DNA from: Burkholderia paludis | GTDB lineage: Bacteria > Pseudomonadota > Gammaproteobacteria > Burkholderiales > Burkholderiaceae | Assembly (NCBI RefSeq): GCF_000732615.1 | Contig: NZ_JPGL01000036.1 | Location: 33,786 to 97,785 of the forward strand | DNA: 64,000 bases | Direction of reading: 5' to 3' | Shown: positions 35,180 through 43,823 of the stretch, piece after piece | Numbering within the stretch: position 1 is the stretch's first letter | How the letters are laid out: the number at the start of each line of letters is the position of its first letter | The notes under the pieces: generated by a model | What the model was told of the DNA's origin: nothing | Databases searched by the model: none | Seen by the model: the letters and a program-made list of their open reading frames with translations, nothing else | Program-made: the position numbers and the translations under genes

Positions 35180-35632
35180 TTACGTTTCGGTCGATTCGAT
35201 CAGGTTGCCGCGCAGCGTGACGATCGCCTTCTGCATCTTCGCGAATTCGTCCGGCTTCAACCCGGTGGCTTCGACCAGGTTCATGTCGAGCCCCTTCTCG
35301 CGCACGCGGCGGCCGCTCCTGGTCAGGCTGACGAGCACCTGACGCTCGTCCGACGGATCGCGGTGCCGCTCCAGGTAGCCCATCGCCTCGAGCTTCTTCA
35401 GGATCGGCGTCAGCGTATTGGACTCGAGGAACAGCTTTTCGCCGAGCTGGCCGACCGTCTGGTTGTCGTGCTCCCACAGCGCGATGATCGTGATGTACTG
35501 CGTGTACGTGAGGCCGAGCTCGTCGAGGATCGGCTTGTAGGCCTTCCCGAACGCGAGGTTCGTCGAGTAGATCGCGAAGCACAGGAACTCGGACAGCTTC
35601 GGCGCGGCGGATGGGGTTTCGGTCGGTTTCAT
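35180..35632 (-). CDS. ohrR: OhrR-type MarR-family peroxide-sensing repressor
   Basis: 150 residues from the ATG at 35632. The sensing cysteine is C18 in SEFLCFAIYSTNLAF, the hallmark of OhrR. The winged helix spans LTYTQYITIIALWEHDNQTV to RDPSDERQVLVSLTRSG. Oxidation of this cysteine by organic hydroperoxides releases DNA. Its own promoter region and the ohr promoter at 31183-31274 carry matching boxes, so it should repress both itself and ohr, although the genes are 3.5 kb apart. Confidence 0.93.
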   Translation of the reverse strand: MKPTETPSAAPKLSEFLCFAIYSTNLAFGKAYKPILDELGLTYTQYITIIALWEHDNQTVGQLGEKLFLESNTLTPILKKLEAMGYLERHRDPSDERQVLVSLTRSGRRVREKGLDMNLVEATGLKPDEFAKMQKAIVTLRGNLIESTET

Positions 35633-35672
35633 GAACGTCCTCCGGCGACGCAGATCGGTCGCCCATCTGCGC

Positions 35673-35701
35673 ATTATAGATCGCATGCGATCTTATCGGA
35701 A
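35673..35701 (-). promoter_or_regulatory. ohrR promoter with OhrR box
   Basis: On the minus strand TTCCGA, 17 nt, TATAAT (35673-35678). The spacer is filled by the box TGCGATCTTATCGGA (35686-35700, + strand) and an overlapping perfect palindrome AGATCGCATGCGATCT (35678-35693). This layout implies autorepression. Confidence 0.65.
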
Positions 35702-35758
35702 GCATGGTAATCGACAGCGGTGAACCACCCGGGGTGGCGCGAGGCAGCCCGCGTGCCG

Positions 35759-35887
35759 TCAGTCCCTTGTGCGACGCTTGCCGGTCTGCGCGCGGCTCAC
35801 CGACAGCAGCGAGCACTGCACCGGATGCGAGATTTCGGTCGCGAGGCCGCCCGCGGCAAAGAGCAGGATCATCAGCCAGCGTTTCAT
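35759..35887 (-). CDS. Small hypothetical protein with N-terminal hydrophobic segment
   Basis: 42 codons starting in an ATGA overlap with the stop of the GFA gene. MKRWLMILLFAAGGLATEIS looks like a signal or membrane segment, followed by a basic tail. The overlap and orientation favour a real coupled gene. There is no recognised family. Confidence 0.45.
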   Translation of the reverse strand: MKRWLMILLFAAGGLATEISHPVQCSLLSVSRAQTGKRRTRD

Positions 35888-36255
35888 ACGCCCTCCACGA
35901 TCGAGAGGCTTGCGCCGTCGGCAACCGTCGCGTCGAGCGCCTGCGGATCGAGGCCACTGACGCAGCCGAGGTTGACGCGCCGGCATGCCCCATTCTTGCG
36001 TATCCGGTGGAACGGATGGATGCCGCAACGGCCGCTGAAGGGGTGACGCACGGTACGCGTGCTGAAGCGGTAGCACGTGAGTGCGCCCTCTCCTTCGGCG
36101 ATTGTCAGGCCGGCGGCGGTGAACGTCGGGTTCATCGGCGCGTCGCGCCGGCGGTACCGGCCGCCATTGCAGCGCACCGCCGGCGCGCCGGCCGTTCGGA
36201 CTTCGAATCTGACGGCCCCGCCGTGGCAGGACTTTTTGAACCAGGTGGTGGACAT
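35884..36255 (-). CDS. GFA/centromere-protein-V-like protein with lost zinc ligands
   Basis: 123 residues with the backbone of the GFA family (glutathione-dependent formaldehyde-activating enzyme-like, mss4 fold): SCHGGAVRFEV, CYRFSTRTVRHPF, CGIHPFHRIRKNGACRRVNL. The family binds two zinc ions through CxC, CxCxxC and CxxC motifs. Here C10, C29 and C77 remain, but the partner positions are G12, G31, Y34 and S74. Each change is one or two bases from a Cys codon. The frame is intact and the start has GGAGCG. A TATAAA box lies about 35 nt upstream of the start. It may be decaying or no longer metal-binding. Confidence 0.82.
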   Translation of the reverse strand: MSTTWFKKSCHGGAVRFEVRTAGAPAVRCNGGRYRRRDAPMNPTFTAAGLTIAEGEGALTCYRFSTRTVRHPFSGRCGIHPFHRIRKNGACRRVNLGCVSGLDPQALDATVADGASLSIVEGV

Positions 36256-36431
36256 GACGGGCTCGCTCCGGAAGCAGCTACCTCTGCTTTATAGCTAACT
36301 CGCGCAGGGCTGTTGTATCGCCCCGTATCCGCCGCCCGTGCAGATACGGTACGAGACAACATCGGCGACGGGCGGCGCATGTCCGTCTCGCCGCCGGCGA
36401 GCCCCTTCGCGCGTTCCTGCCGCCCGCGCAA

Positions 36432-37532
36432 TCAGTCCGGCCCGTACTGCATCTGCCCGATAGCCGCGCGCGTTTCACGTTCGAGCGTGGCGAACAGCTC
36501 GGCGGCCGGCAGCGCGCGGACGAGCGGCGCCGCCTGCCCGGCCCATTGCGCGCCGTAGCCGAATTCGCCGTGCGCCTTCGCGGCCGCATGCAGCGCCTTG
36601 CCCGCGTCGTACGCGATCGGATAGGCGGGCGTGGCCGGCGCATGCGGGTCGTCGCCGAGTGCGGTCAGCCGGTTGGCGATGCCGCGCGCGACCCTGCCCG
36701 AGATCGCGGCGGTAAACGTCGTGCGGCCTGCCGCGTCGCCAAGGAGCGCGCGGCGATAGCCGTCGTCGATCGATGCTTCCGTGCACGCGACGAACGCGGT
36801 GCCGAGCTGGGCGGCCTGCGCGCCGAGCGCGAGCGCGGCGGCGATCCCCGCGCCGTCCATGATGCCGCCGGCGGCGATCACGGGCAGCGCGCATTCGCGC
36901 ACGATCAGGCGCGTCAGCGCGAACGTGCCGAGACGATCGTCGTGCGCGGTCGAGTCGAACACGCCTCGATGGCCGCCGGCCTCGATGCCCTGCGCGACGA
37001 TCGCGTCGACGCCGGCGGCCGCGATCTGCCGCGCCTCGTCGAGATTCGTCGCGGTCGCGAACAGCGTGACGCCCGCCTGCTTCAGCGCGGCGATCACGTT
37101 CGCGGACGGCAGTCCGAAATGGAAGCTGACGACGGCCGGCTGTTCTTCGACGAGCATCGCCTGCATCGCGTCGTCCGCGACGAAACTCGTATAGATCTCC
37201 GACAGCGCCGCGGGCGGCGTCGCGCCGTATGCACGGAACGCGGGCGCGAGCCAGTCGAGCCACGCGCGTTCGACGGCCGGGTCGGCGCGCGCCGGCCGGT
37301 GGCAGAACACGTTGATGTTGAACGGCCGGCCGGTGAGCGCGCGCGTGTCGCGGATCAACTTGCGCGCGCCGTCGGCGTTCGTCGCGCCGACGCCGAGCGA
37401 GCCGAGCCCGCCGGCATTCGACACGGCGGCGGCCAGCGCCGGCGTGCTGACGCCGGCCATCGGCGCCTGGACGATCGGGGCGCGCAGGCCGAGGGTGCGC
37501 AGCAGCGTCCGGTTGTCGGTCGAGGGTTTCAT
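36432..37532 (-). CDS. Nitronate monooxygenase (class I, 2-nitropropane dioxygenase-like)
   Basis: 366 residues, FMN-dependent TIM barrel. APIVQAPMAGVSTPALAAAV at the N-terminus, VAQGIEAGGHRG, VIAAGGIMDGAGIAAALALG and AAQLGTAFVACTEA are the expected FMN-phosphate-binding segments. It oxidises alkyl nitronates such as propionate-3-nitronate to the aldehyde and nitrite. It begins 22 nt after the MFS gene end on the same strand and is probably co-transcribed with it. Confidence 0.94.
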   Translation of the reverse strand: MKPSTDNRTLLRTLGLRAPIVQAPMAGVSTPALAAAVSNAGGLGSLGVGATNADGARKLIRDTRALTGRPFNINVFCHRPARADPAVERAWLDWLAPAFRAYGATPPAALSEIYTSFVADDAMQAMLVEEQPAVVSFHFGLPSANVIAALKQAGVTLFATATNLDEARQIAAAGVDAIVAQGIEAGGHRGVFDSTAHDDRLGTFALTRLIVRECALPVIAAGGIMDGAGIAAALALGAQAAQLGTAFVACTEASIDDGYRRALLGDAAGRTTFTAAISGRVARGIANRLTALGDDPHAPATPAYPIAYDAGKALHAAAKAHGEFGYGAQWAGQAAPLVRALPAAELFATLERETRAAIGQMQYGPD

Positions 37533-37554
37533 GGTGCGGATCTCCTGAAAGAGT

Positions 37555-38811
37555 CTAGCGGCGGTGCACCCAGTGCGCGAGCCCCGCGCAGGCCGCCAGC
37601 AGCGCGCCCGTCACGAAGAACACCGAATGCAGCCCGAGCGCGACGCCGATCTGTCCGCCGATCACCGGGCCGATCACCTGCCCGCTGAACTGCGCGGACT
37701 GCAGGTAGCCCAGCATCTGCCCGGTCGCGCGCTCGTCGACCGATTGCCGCACGAGCTTGCCGATCGACGGCAGCAACCCCGCCAGCGTCATGCCCATCAG
37801 CACGCGCAGCGCGGCAAGCTGCCACCAGTGCGTGACGAACGCCTGCGGCACCATCGCGAGCGCGGTCAGCAACAGGCAACCGACGATCACGTTCCAGCTG
37901 CCGATCCGGTCGGCCAGCGCGCCGAGCCGCGCGGCGGTCAGCATGCTGCCGAGCGCCGAACACGCCATCACGACACCGGCGACGCGCGCCAGATGGTCGC
38001 CGCCGACCCCGAGGCCGCCGATATAGACGGTGATGATCGGCTCGATCGACATGTTCGCGAGCAGCACCATCATCGCCGTCACCAGCAGCGCGGCGACCGC
38101 GGCGCGATCCGTGCGGTGCGGCGTCCCGGCCGCGGCGCCCGGGGTGCGCGTCTTCGCGTCGGTGTCCGGGTGGAAGTCTTCCTTCACGACGAAGATCGTC
38201 AGCAGCGCGGCGACGGCGATCATCGCGCCGCCGGCGAAGAACGTGCCGCGTATGCCGACCCAACCCGGCAGCAATCCGCCGACGAGCGGCCCGACCAGAT
38301 TGCCGGCGAGCGCGCCGGTCGACAGGATGCCGAGCGCCCAGCCCGCGCGTTCGCGCGGCGCCTGCGTGCCGACCATCACGGTCGACGCCGACGCGTACCC
38401 GCCGACGAGCCCCGCGATCAACCGCAGCGCGACGAGTTCGACCACGTTGTGCGCGAGGCCGATCAGCGACATCACGATCGCCATTCCGATCGCCGCGCGC
38501 ACGAGCATCGGCTTGCGGCCGAAGCGGTCCGCGAGGCGGCCCCACAGCGGCGCGGTGACGGCCGTGCCGAGAAAGGTCGCGCCGAACGCGATGCCCGACC
38601 ACTGGATCACGGCCGACTGCGCGTCGACGCCGAGTTGGCGCACGTACAGCGGCAGGAACGGCAGCAGCATGCTCAGGTTGACGAGCGTCGTGAACGAACC
38701 GAACACGCACACGGCGAGGTTGCGCCGCCAGTAGCGGGTGTTGCGTTCGGCGTAGCTGGCGACGGGCCGCGCGGCCAGTGCCGCGGGCGTGGCGGGCGAG
38801 ATCGTGCTCAT
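37555..38811 (-). CDS. MFS transporter (DHA1-type drug exporter-like)
   Basis: 418 residues with 12 predicted membrane helices. The signature loop between helices 2 and 3 is LWGRLADRFGRKPMLVRA, and motif C-like glycine pattern AGNLVGPLVGGLLPGWVG is in helix 5, the mark of proton-driven exporters. The start is the ATG at 38811. The LysR gene lies 278 nt upstream on the same strand, and nitronate monooxygenase follows. Substrate unknown. Confidence 0.93.
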   Translation of the reverse strand: MSTISPATPAALAARPVASYAERNTRYWRRNLAVCVFGSFTTLVNLSMLLPFLPLYVRQLGVDAQSAVIQWSGIAFGATFLGTAVTAPLWGRLADRFGRKPMLVRAAIGMAIVMSLIGLAHNVVELVALRLIAGLVGGYASASTVMVGTQAPRERAGWALGILSTGALAGNLVGPLVGGLLPGWVGIRGTFFAGGAMIAVAALLTIFVVKEDFHPDTDAKTRTPGAAAGTPHRTDRAAVAALLVTAMMVLLANMSIEPIITVYIGGLGVGGDHLARVAGVVMACSALGSMLTAARLGALADRIGSWNVIVGCLLLTALAMVPQAFVTHWWQLAALRVLMGMTLAGLLPSIGKLVRQSVDERATGQMLGYLQSAQFSGQVIGPVIGGQIGVALGLHSVFFVTGALLAACAGLAHWVHRR

Positions 38812-39089
38812 CGTGCGCCCTCCGCCGCGGCCATCGACGCGGAAACCGCGCGCGCGACAACGATCGCGGGCTGCGGCATGGATACGAGACGGGCGAAGCC
38901 GGGGCCGGATACCGCGCGATGCGTTACGTCGAACGCGTGCGCGCGGGGCTGGCCGGGAAGCGCTTGATGCATGTCGACCTCCATTCATTGAACGGACGCG
39001 ATGCGCATCCGTGGGTTGAAGGAAGTCTAGATTGAATCGATTTCCGGGAGAATTGCCATCGTACGAAAGCCATTCTTCCGCAAGTCGAT

Positions 39090-40016
39090 TCAATCGGCGT
39101 CGGTGATGGCCGCCAGCCGCGCGAAGTGCTCGCGCAGGCGCGGCGCCGCGAAATCGACGAAGGCGCGCACCTTCGGGACCGAAAGGCGGCCGTAAGGCGT
39201 GACGAGATGGATCGGCAGCGGCGCATGCTCGCTGTCGCGCAGCACGATTCGCAGCGTGCCGTCCCGCACCGGCTCCGCGACGTGATATGAAAAGAGCCGC
39301 GTGACGCCGTGTCCGGCGACGGCCGACGCGACCGCGCCGCGGATCGTGTTGACGATGAAGCGCGGCGCGAACTGGACGACCTGCGGCAACGCGGCCGGTC
39401 CGGACGGCGGGAAGCTCCACGAATCGAGCCCGAAGTGCGTCATCGAGATGATCTGGTGCTGCGCGAGATCGGCCGGCGCGACGATCGCCGGATGCTTCGC
39501 CAGGTAGTCGGGCGACGCCACGACGACCCGCCGCACCGCGCCGACCGGAATCGCGACCAGCGTCGAATCGGTCAGGTGTGCGATCCGCAGCGCGACGTCC
39601 ATTCCTTCGTCGATCAGGCTGACGGGGCGGTCGAGCAACTGCAGGCGGATCGATACGGCCGGATGGCGTTCGATGAATGCGTCGAGCAGCGCGCGCAGCA
39701 CGTCCTCGCCCGCGGCGACCGGCGCGGTGACCGTCAGCATGCCGCGCGGCGCCGAGCGTTCGTCGGCGACCAGCATGTCGGCTTCCTCGAGATCGGACAG
39801 GATGCGGCGGCACGCGGCCGCGTAGCGTTCGCCGGCCTCGCTCAGCCGGATCGTCCGGGTGGTCCGGTACAGCAGCGCGGTGCCGGTGTGCTCCTCGAGA
39901 AACGCGATCGCGCGACTGACTGCCGCCGGCGACCGGCCAAGCCGCCGGCTCGCGCCGGCAAGGCTGCCCTCGTCCAGCGTGGCGACGAACACCTTCATCG
40001 CATCGATTCGATCCAT
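39090..40016 (-). CDS. LysR-family transcriptional regulator
   Basis: 308 residues. The N-terminal helix-turn-helix is DEGSLAGASRRLGRSPAAVS. The inducer domain follows (TVTAPVAAGEDVLRAL, VALRIAHLTDSTLVAIPVG). It lies upstream of the MFS/nitronate monooxygenase pair on the same strand, and is the obvious candidate for its control. On its upstream side is TATATA at about 40034-40039, a possible -10. Confidence 0.93.
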   Translation of the reverse strand: MDRIDAMKVFVATLDEGSLAGASRRLGRSPAAVSRAIAFLEEHTGTALLYRTTRTIRLSEAGERYAAACRRILSDLEEADMLVADERSAPRGMLTVTAPVAAGEDVLRALLDAFIERHPAVSIRLQLLDRPVSLIDEGMDVALRIAHLTDSTLVAIPVGAVRRVVVASPDYLAKHPAIVAPADLAQHQIISMTHFGLDSWSFPPSGPAALPQVVQFAPRFIVNTIRGAVASAVAGHGVTRLFSYHVAEPVRDGTLRIVLRDSEHAPLPIHLVTPYGRLSVPKVRAFVDFAAPRLREHFARLAAITDAD

Positions 40017-40427
40017 GGCGTGTGTACGGGGCGGGTAGTTATATAGGGAGCGGCAGGCTGGCGAGCGTGCAGTCTACCGTAAGCGAACGGGCTGCCGGGC
40101 CGAGGCAGGCCGGGCCCGCCGCGGCGGCACCCGCTCCCCGCCGGCATCGCGCAAGGCGGCGCCTGTCGCGGCAGCGCGACAGCCGGGCCGCGGATTGCCC
40201 GTCCGCAAACGTTGCGCGCGGCATCGACGCCGGCGTCATGCGCCGCGGCCGGATTTTTCGCGTACCCTCCGGTTTCGCCAGTAAGATCACGGCCGCGCCC
40301 GGTTAAAGTCGTCCGGGCGGGCCGCCGATATAGCGGCATCCCGATCCTTCTCGCAGGCTGACGCCGCACCGCTCACCCGGTTGCCGCCGGGCGGAACCGC
40401 CGCCTCAAAAATGAACGAAATCCATTG
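40017..40427. other. Intergenic region between LysR and the GGDEF-EAL gene
   Basis: No gene is supported. On the plus strand TTAAAG-N18-GATATA (about 40303-40332) is a weak promoter candidate for the GGDEF-EAL gene. GCCGC-CGATATA-GCGGC (about 40321-40337) is a small hairpin at the same place. Confidence 0.4.
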
Positions 40428-42497
40428 ATGCTCACCAGCAGCCACAATCCCCTACTGGTTCTGTTATCGGTCCTGGTCGCGGTCCTCGCGTCGTATACCG
40501 CGCTGGACATCGCCGGCCGGGTCGCGACCGCACGCGGACGCGCGGCGCACTGGTGGCTCGCCGGCGGCGCATTCGCGATGGGCACCGGGATCTGGTCGAC
40601 GCACTTCATCGGCATGCTGGCCTTCACGCTGCCGATCCCGCTCGGCTACGACCCGGTCATTACGGTGCTGTCGCTGCTGATCGCCATCGCGTCGTCCGCG
40701 TTCGCGCTATGGCTGATCGCCCAGGACACGCTGCCCTGGCCGCGCCTCTTCGGCGGCGCGTTGCTGATGGGGGCCGGCGTCGCGGGCATGCACTACACGG
40801 GCATGGCCGCAATGGACATGTCGCCCGGCATTCGATACATCCCGGCCATCTTCGGCCTGTCGATCCTGATCGCGATCGTCGCGGCGGGGGCCGCGCTGTG
40901 GATGGCGTTCATGCTGCGTCGCCACACGTCGACGGCCTGGATCGTCCGCATGGGCGCGGCGGTCGTGATGGCGATCGCGATCGTCGGCCTGCACTACACC
41001 GCTATGGCGGCCGCGCAATTTCCGGTGGGCAGCGTGTGCGGGGCGGCCCGCACCGGCGTCGACAACGGCTGGCTGGCACTCCTGATCATCATCGTGACGC
41101 TGGCGGTGCTGGCCATCGCGCTGCTGGTGTCGGTGCTGGACCTGCGCCTCGAGGCGCGGACCTCCGTGCTGGCCAATTCGCTCGCCGACGCCAACCGGGA
41201 CCTGACCTACCTGGCGCTGCACGACAACCTCACCCGGCTTCCCAATCGCCTGCTGCTGGCGGACCGCATCGATCAGGCGATCCAGACGGCCAGCCGCGCG
41301 GAGGCAAGCTTCGCGCTGATGTTCATGGATCTCGACGGCTTCAAGGCCGTCAACGACGCATACGGCCACCACATCGGCGACCAGCTGCTGGTGCAGGTGT
41401 CGCGTCGTATCGAGGAGACCGTCCGCGCGCAGGACACGGTGGCGCGGGTCGGGGGCGACGAGTTCGTCCTGGTTGCGAACGTCGGCGATCCGGCCGATGC
41501 CGCGGCGATCGCGGAGAAGCTCATCGGGGCGATCCAGCAGCCGTTCGACGTGGCCAATCACACGCTGCGCGTGTCGACCAGCATCGGCATTGCGCTCTAC
41601 CCGTTCAACGGCACGCGGCAACAGGACCTCCTGACCAATGCCGACGCCGCGATGTATCACGCGAAGGCAAGCGGCCGCAACGCCTACTGCTTCTTCGAGG
41701 CGTCGATGAACGCGAACGTGCACGAGCAGTTGCAACTCGTCCAGGACCTGCGCTTCGCGATCGAGCGCGGCGAACTGATGCTCCATTACCAGCCCAAGTT
41801 CGAGGCGCCGGATGGCCCGATCGTCGGCGTCGAGGCGCTCGTGCGCTGGATGCATCCGGCCCGCGGGATGATCTCGCCGGCGCAGTTCATCCCGCTGGCG
41901 GAAAAGACCGGCTTGATCGTGCCGATCGGCTCGTGGGTGCTCAACGAGGCGTGCCGCCAGATGCGCGTGTGGCGCGATGCCGGGCACGTGGGCTGGAATG
42001 TCGCGGTCAACCTGTCCGCGCTGCAGTTCAACCACGAGCGTCTCGTGCAAAGCGTGCGCGAGGCGCTCGAGCGCCATGCGCTGGAGCCGGGCTGCCTGAC
42101 GCTGGAGATCACGGAATCGACCGCGATGCGCAACGCCGACACGAGCCTGCGCATCCTGGAGCAGATTCACGCCATGGGCGTGCGGATTTCGATCGACGAC
42201 TTCGGCACGGGTTATTCGAGCCTGCTGTATCTCAAGCGGCTGCCGGCCAGCGAACTGAAGATCGATCGCGGCTTCGTCAGCGAACTCGCGCAGGATACGG
42301 AAGACGCCGCGATCGTTTCCGCGATCATCGCGCTCGGCCAGACGCTCAATCTGAAGATCGTCGCCGAGGGTGTCGAGACCGTCGCCCAGCAGCAGTTCCT
42401 GACGCAGCTCGGTTGCGATTCGCTGCAGGGCTACCTGCTCGGCCGCCCGATGCCGGCGGAGCACTTCACCGCGGCGGCGGCGCGACCGGCGGCCTAG
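40428..42497 (+). CDS. MHYT-GGDEF-EAL membrane protein (c-di-GMP synthesis/degradation)
   Basis: 689 residues. Seven hydrophobic helices (1-235) carry the MHYT motifs THFIGMLAF, MHYTGMAAM and LHYTAMAAA, a putative metal/gas sensor. The GGDEF domain is intact (ARVGGDEFVLV near 342) with DLDGFKAVNDAYGHHIGD. The EAL domain is intact (VGVEALVRWMHP near 468, ISIDDFGTGYSSLLYLK). Both activities are possible in principle. The start is the ATG at 40428, not the TTG before it. c-di-GMP governs EPS and biofilm in Burkholderia, but nothing ties this gene to the EPS locus other than being 12 kb away. Confidence 0.95.
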   Translation: MLTSSHNPLLVLLSVLVAVLASYTALDIAGRVATARGRAAHWWLAGGAFAMGTGIWSTHFIGMLAFTLPIPLGYDPVITVLSLLIAIASSAFALWLIAQDTLPWPRLFGGALLMGAGVAGMHYTGMAAMDMSPGIRYIPAIFGLSILIAIVAAGAALWMAFMLRRHTSTAWIVRMGAAVVMAIAIVGLHYTAMAAAQFPVGSVCGAARTGVDNGWLALLIIIVTLAVLAIALLVSVLDLRLEARTSVLANSLADANRDLTYLALHDNLTRLPNRLLLADRIDQAIQTASRAEASFALMFMDLDGFKAVNDAYGHHIGDQLLVQVSRRIEETVRAQDTVARVGGDEFVLVANVGDPADAAAIAEKLIGAIQQPFDVANHTLRVSTSIGIALYPFNGTRQQDLLTNADAAMYHAKASGRNAYCFFEASMNANVHEQLQLVQDLRFAIERGELMLHYQPKFEAPDGPIVGVEALVRWMHPARGMISPAQFIPLAEKTGLIVPIGSWVLNEACRQMRVWRDAGHVGWNVAVNLSALQFNHERLVQSVREALERHALEPGCLTLEITESTAMRNADTSLRILEQIHAMGVRISIDDFGTGYSSLLYLKRLPASELKIDRGFVSELAQDTEDAAIVSAIIALGQTLNLKIVAEGVETVAQQQFLTQLGCDSLQGYLLGRPMPAEHFTAAAARPAA

Positions 42498-42547
42498 GCG
42501 AGCGGAACCCGTTCCGGTTCCGGGCGATTCCCGGCCGCACCGGCGCG

Positions 42548-42570
42548 GGGCCGTGCTTCGACGGCCCGGT
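42548..42570. terminator. Possible terminator between convergent genes
   Basis: GGGCCGT-GCTTCG-ACGGCCC then GGTTTGC, in the 152-nt gap between the GGDEF-EAL and HD-Pnk genes. The T-run is short. Confidence 0.4.
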
Positions 42571-42649
42571 TTGCAATGGCCCGTTGCCGGCCGACATGCG
42601 GCGAGCCGGTACGCCGCGGCTCACCGACGCGGGCGGGCTCGATGCCGGA

Positions 42650-43783
42650 TCAGACTTCGTACCGCACCGCATGCGCCTCGGTCGGCAACGGCAGATCCCA
42701 GCGCAGCAGCATCGCCTCGAGTGCGCGGTTCGTCAGCGACGTGTCGCGCCGCGCGTTGCGCCGCAACAGTTCCGCGCGCGGCTGTTCGAGGTAGACGAGC
42801 GTCACGTCGGCGCCGTACGCATACAGCAGGTCGAGCGTCTTCTTGCGCATCAGCGGCGACAGGTTCGTCGCATTCCACACGAACGGCCGCCGGTCGCGCA
42901 GCAGCGCCTTCGCGGCGTCGACCGCCCGGTGCGCGACCGCGCCCTCGTTCTGCCCGTGGCGCAGCCCGAGCGCATCGCGCGCATCGTCGAACGACACGAC
43001 CGGCAGATCCGGGTAATGCCGCGCGACCCACGTGTTCTTGCCCGATGCCGGCAGCCCCGACATCACGATCACCTGCGAGCCCGGCGTGCGGAACAGCGGA
43101 TAGTCGGGATGCACGTCCGCGCCGCGGAAGTAGCTGAGCGCGGTGTGCGCGTCGGCAAACGCGCGCGGGCGGCCATAACAGCCCTCCTCGCGCGCCAGTT
43201 CGCGGAACAGCTCGATGTCGTCGAGCACGCGCTGCGCGTCGTCGCAGATGCGGCCGCGCATGTCCGCTTCGGCGAGCAGGCACAGCAGCGGAATGTCGAC
43301 CTGCCACGACAGTTCGCGGGCGATGAACTCGGGCGTGCCGCGGCGCGACCCGCCGATCGCGAAGAACGGCACCTGATGCACGGCGATCATCCGGCAGACC
43401 GCCTCGCGCACCGCGAACGGCACGCCGGCGTCCCACAGCGCGATGCGCGCATCGATCGCGCCCTGGCGCGAGTGGCCGGGATGACCGATCGCGCCGGTCA
43501 CGGGATCGACGCGCGTCGTGCCGGCCTTGGCGATGTCGTGCAGCAGCGCGGCAAGGAACACGATTTCCCGGTCGGCACGCGGCGCGGCCTGGTAAGCGGG
43601 TAGCGCCAGCAGCGCTTCGATCACCATCGTCGTATGCGTCCACACGTCGCCTTCGCGATGATGCGCGGGCTCCTGCGGTGTCGTTTTCGCGTGTTCGAGC
43701 GCGGGAAATGCCGCGAGGCACGCGCGATAGTCCGGCTGCCCGCCGGGTGCAGGCACCAGCGCCTGCAGATGTTCGTATCTCAT
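42650..43783 (-). CDS. HD-Pnk: HD-domain 2',3'-phosphoesterase fused to 5'-OH polynucleotide kinase
   Basis: 377 residues from the ATG at 43783 (ribosome-binding site CAGGAG). The N-terminal HD domain has H50 in VWTHTTMVIEALL, the HD pair at 82-83 in ALLHDIAKAGTT and HPGHSRQGAID. The C-terminal P-loop kinase starts with IVMSGLPASGKNTWVA (K249), then SFDDARDAL and WNATNLSPLMRKKTLDLL, as in Pnkp kinases. This matches the HD-Pnk family characterised in Runella, which heals RNA ends (removal of 2',3'-phosphates, 5' phosphorylation) for a partner ligase. It follows the RNA ligase gene by 40 nt on the same strand. Confidence 0.9.
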   Translation of the reverse strand: MRYEHLQALVPAPGGQPDYRACLAAFPALEHAKTTPQEPAHHREGDVWTHTTMVIEALLALPAYQAAPRADREIVFLAALLHDIAKAGTTRVDPVTGAIGHPGHSRQGAIDARIALWDAGVPFAVREAVCRMIAVHQVPFFAIGGSRRGTPEFIARELSWQVDIPLLCLLAEADMRGRICDDAQRVLDDIELFRELAREEGCYGRPRAFADAHTALSYFRGADVHPDYPLFRTPGSQVIVMSGLPASGKNTWVARHYPDLPVVSFDDARDALGLRHGQNEGAVAHRAVDAAKALLRDRRPFVWNATNLSPLMRKKTLDLLYAYGADVTLVYLEQPRAELLRRNARRDTSLTNRALEAMLLRWDLPLPTEAHAVRYEV

Positions 43784-43823
43784 GATCTGGACTCCTGCCG
43801 AAATGGATTTAACCGTTTCGCGT

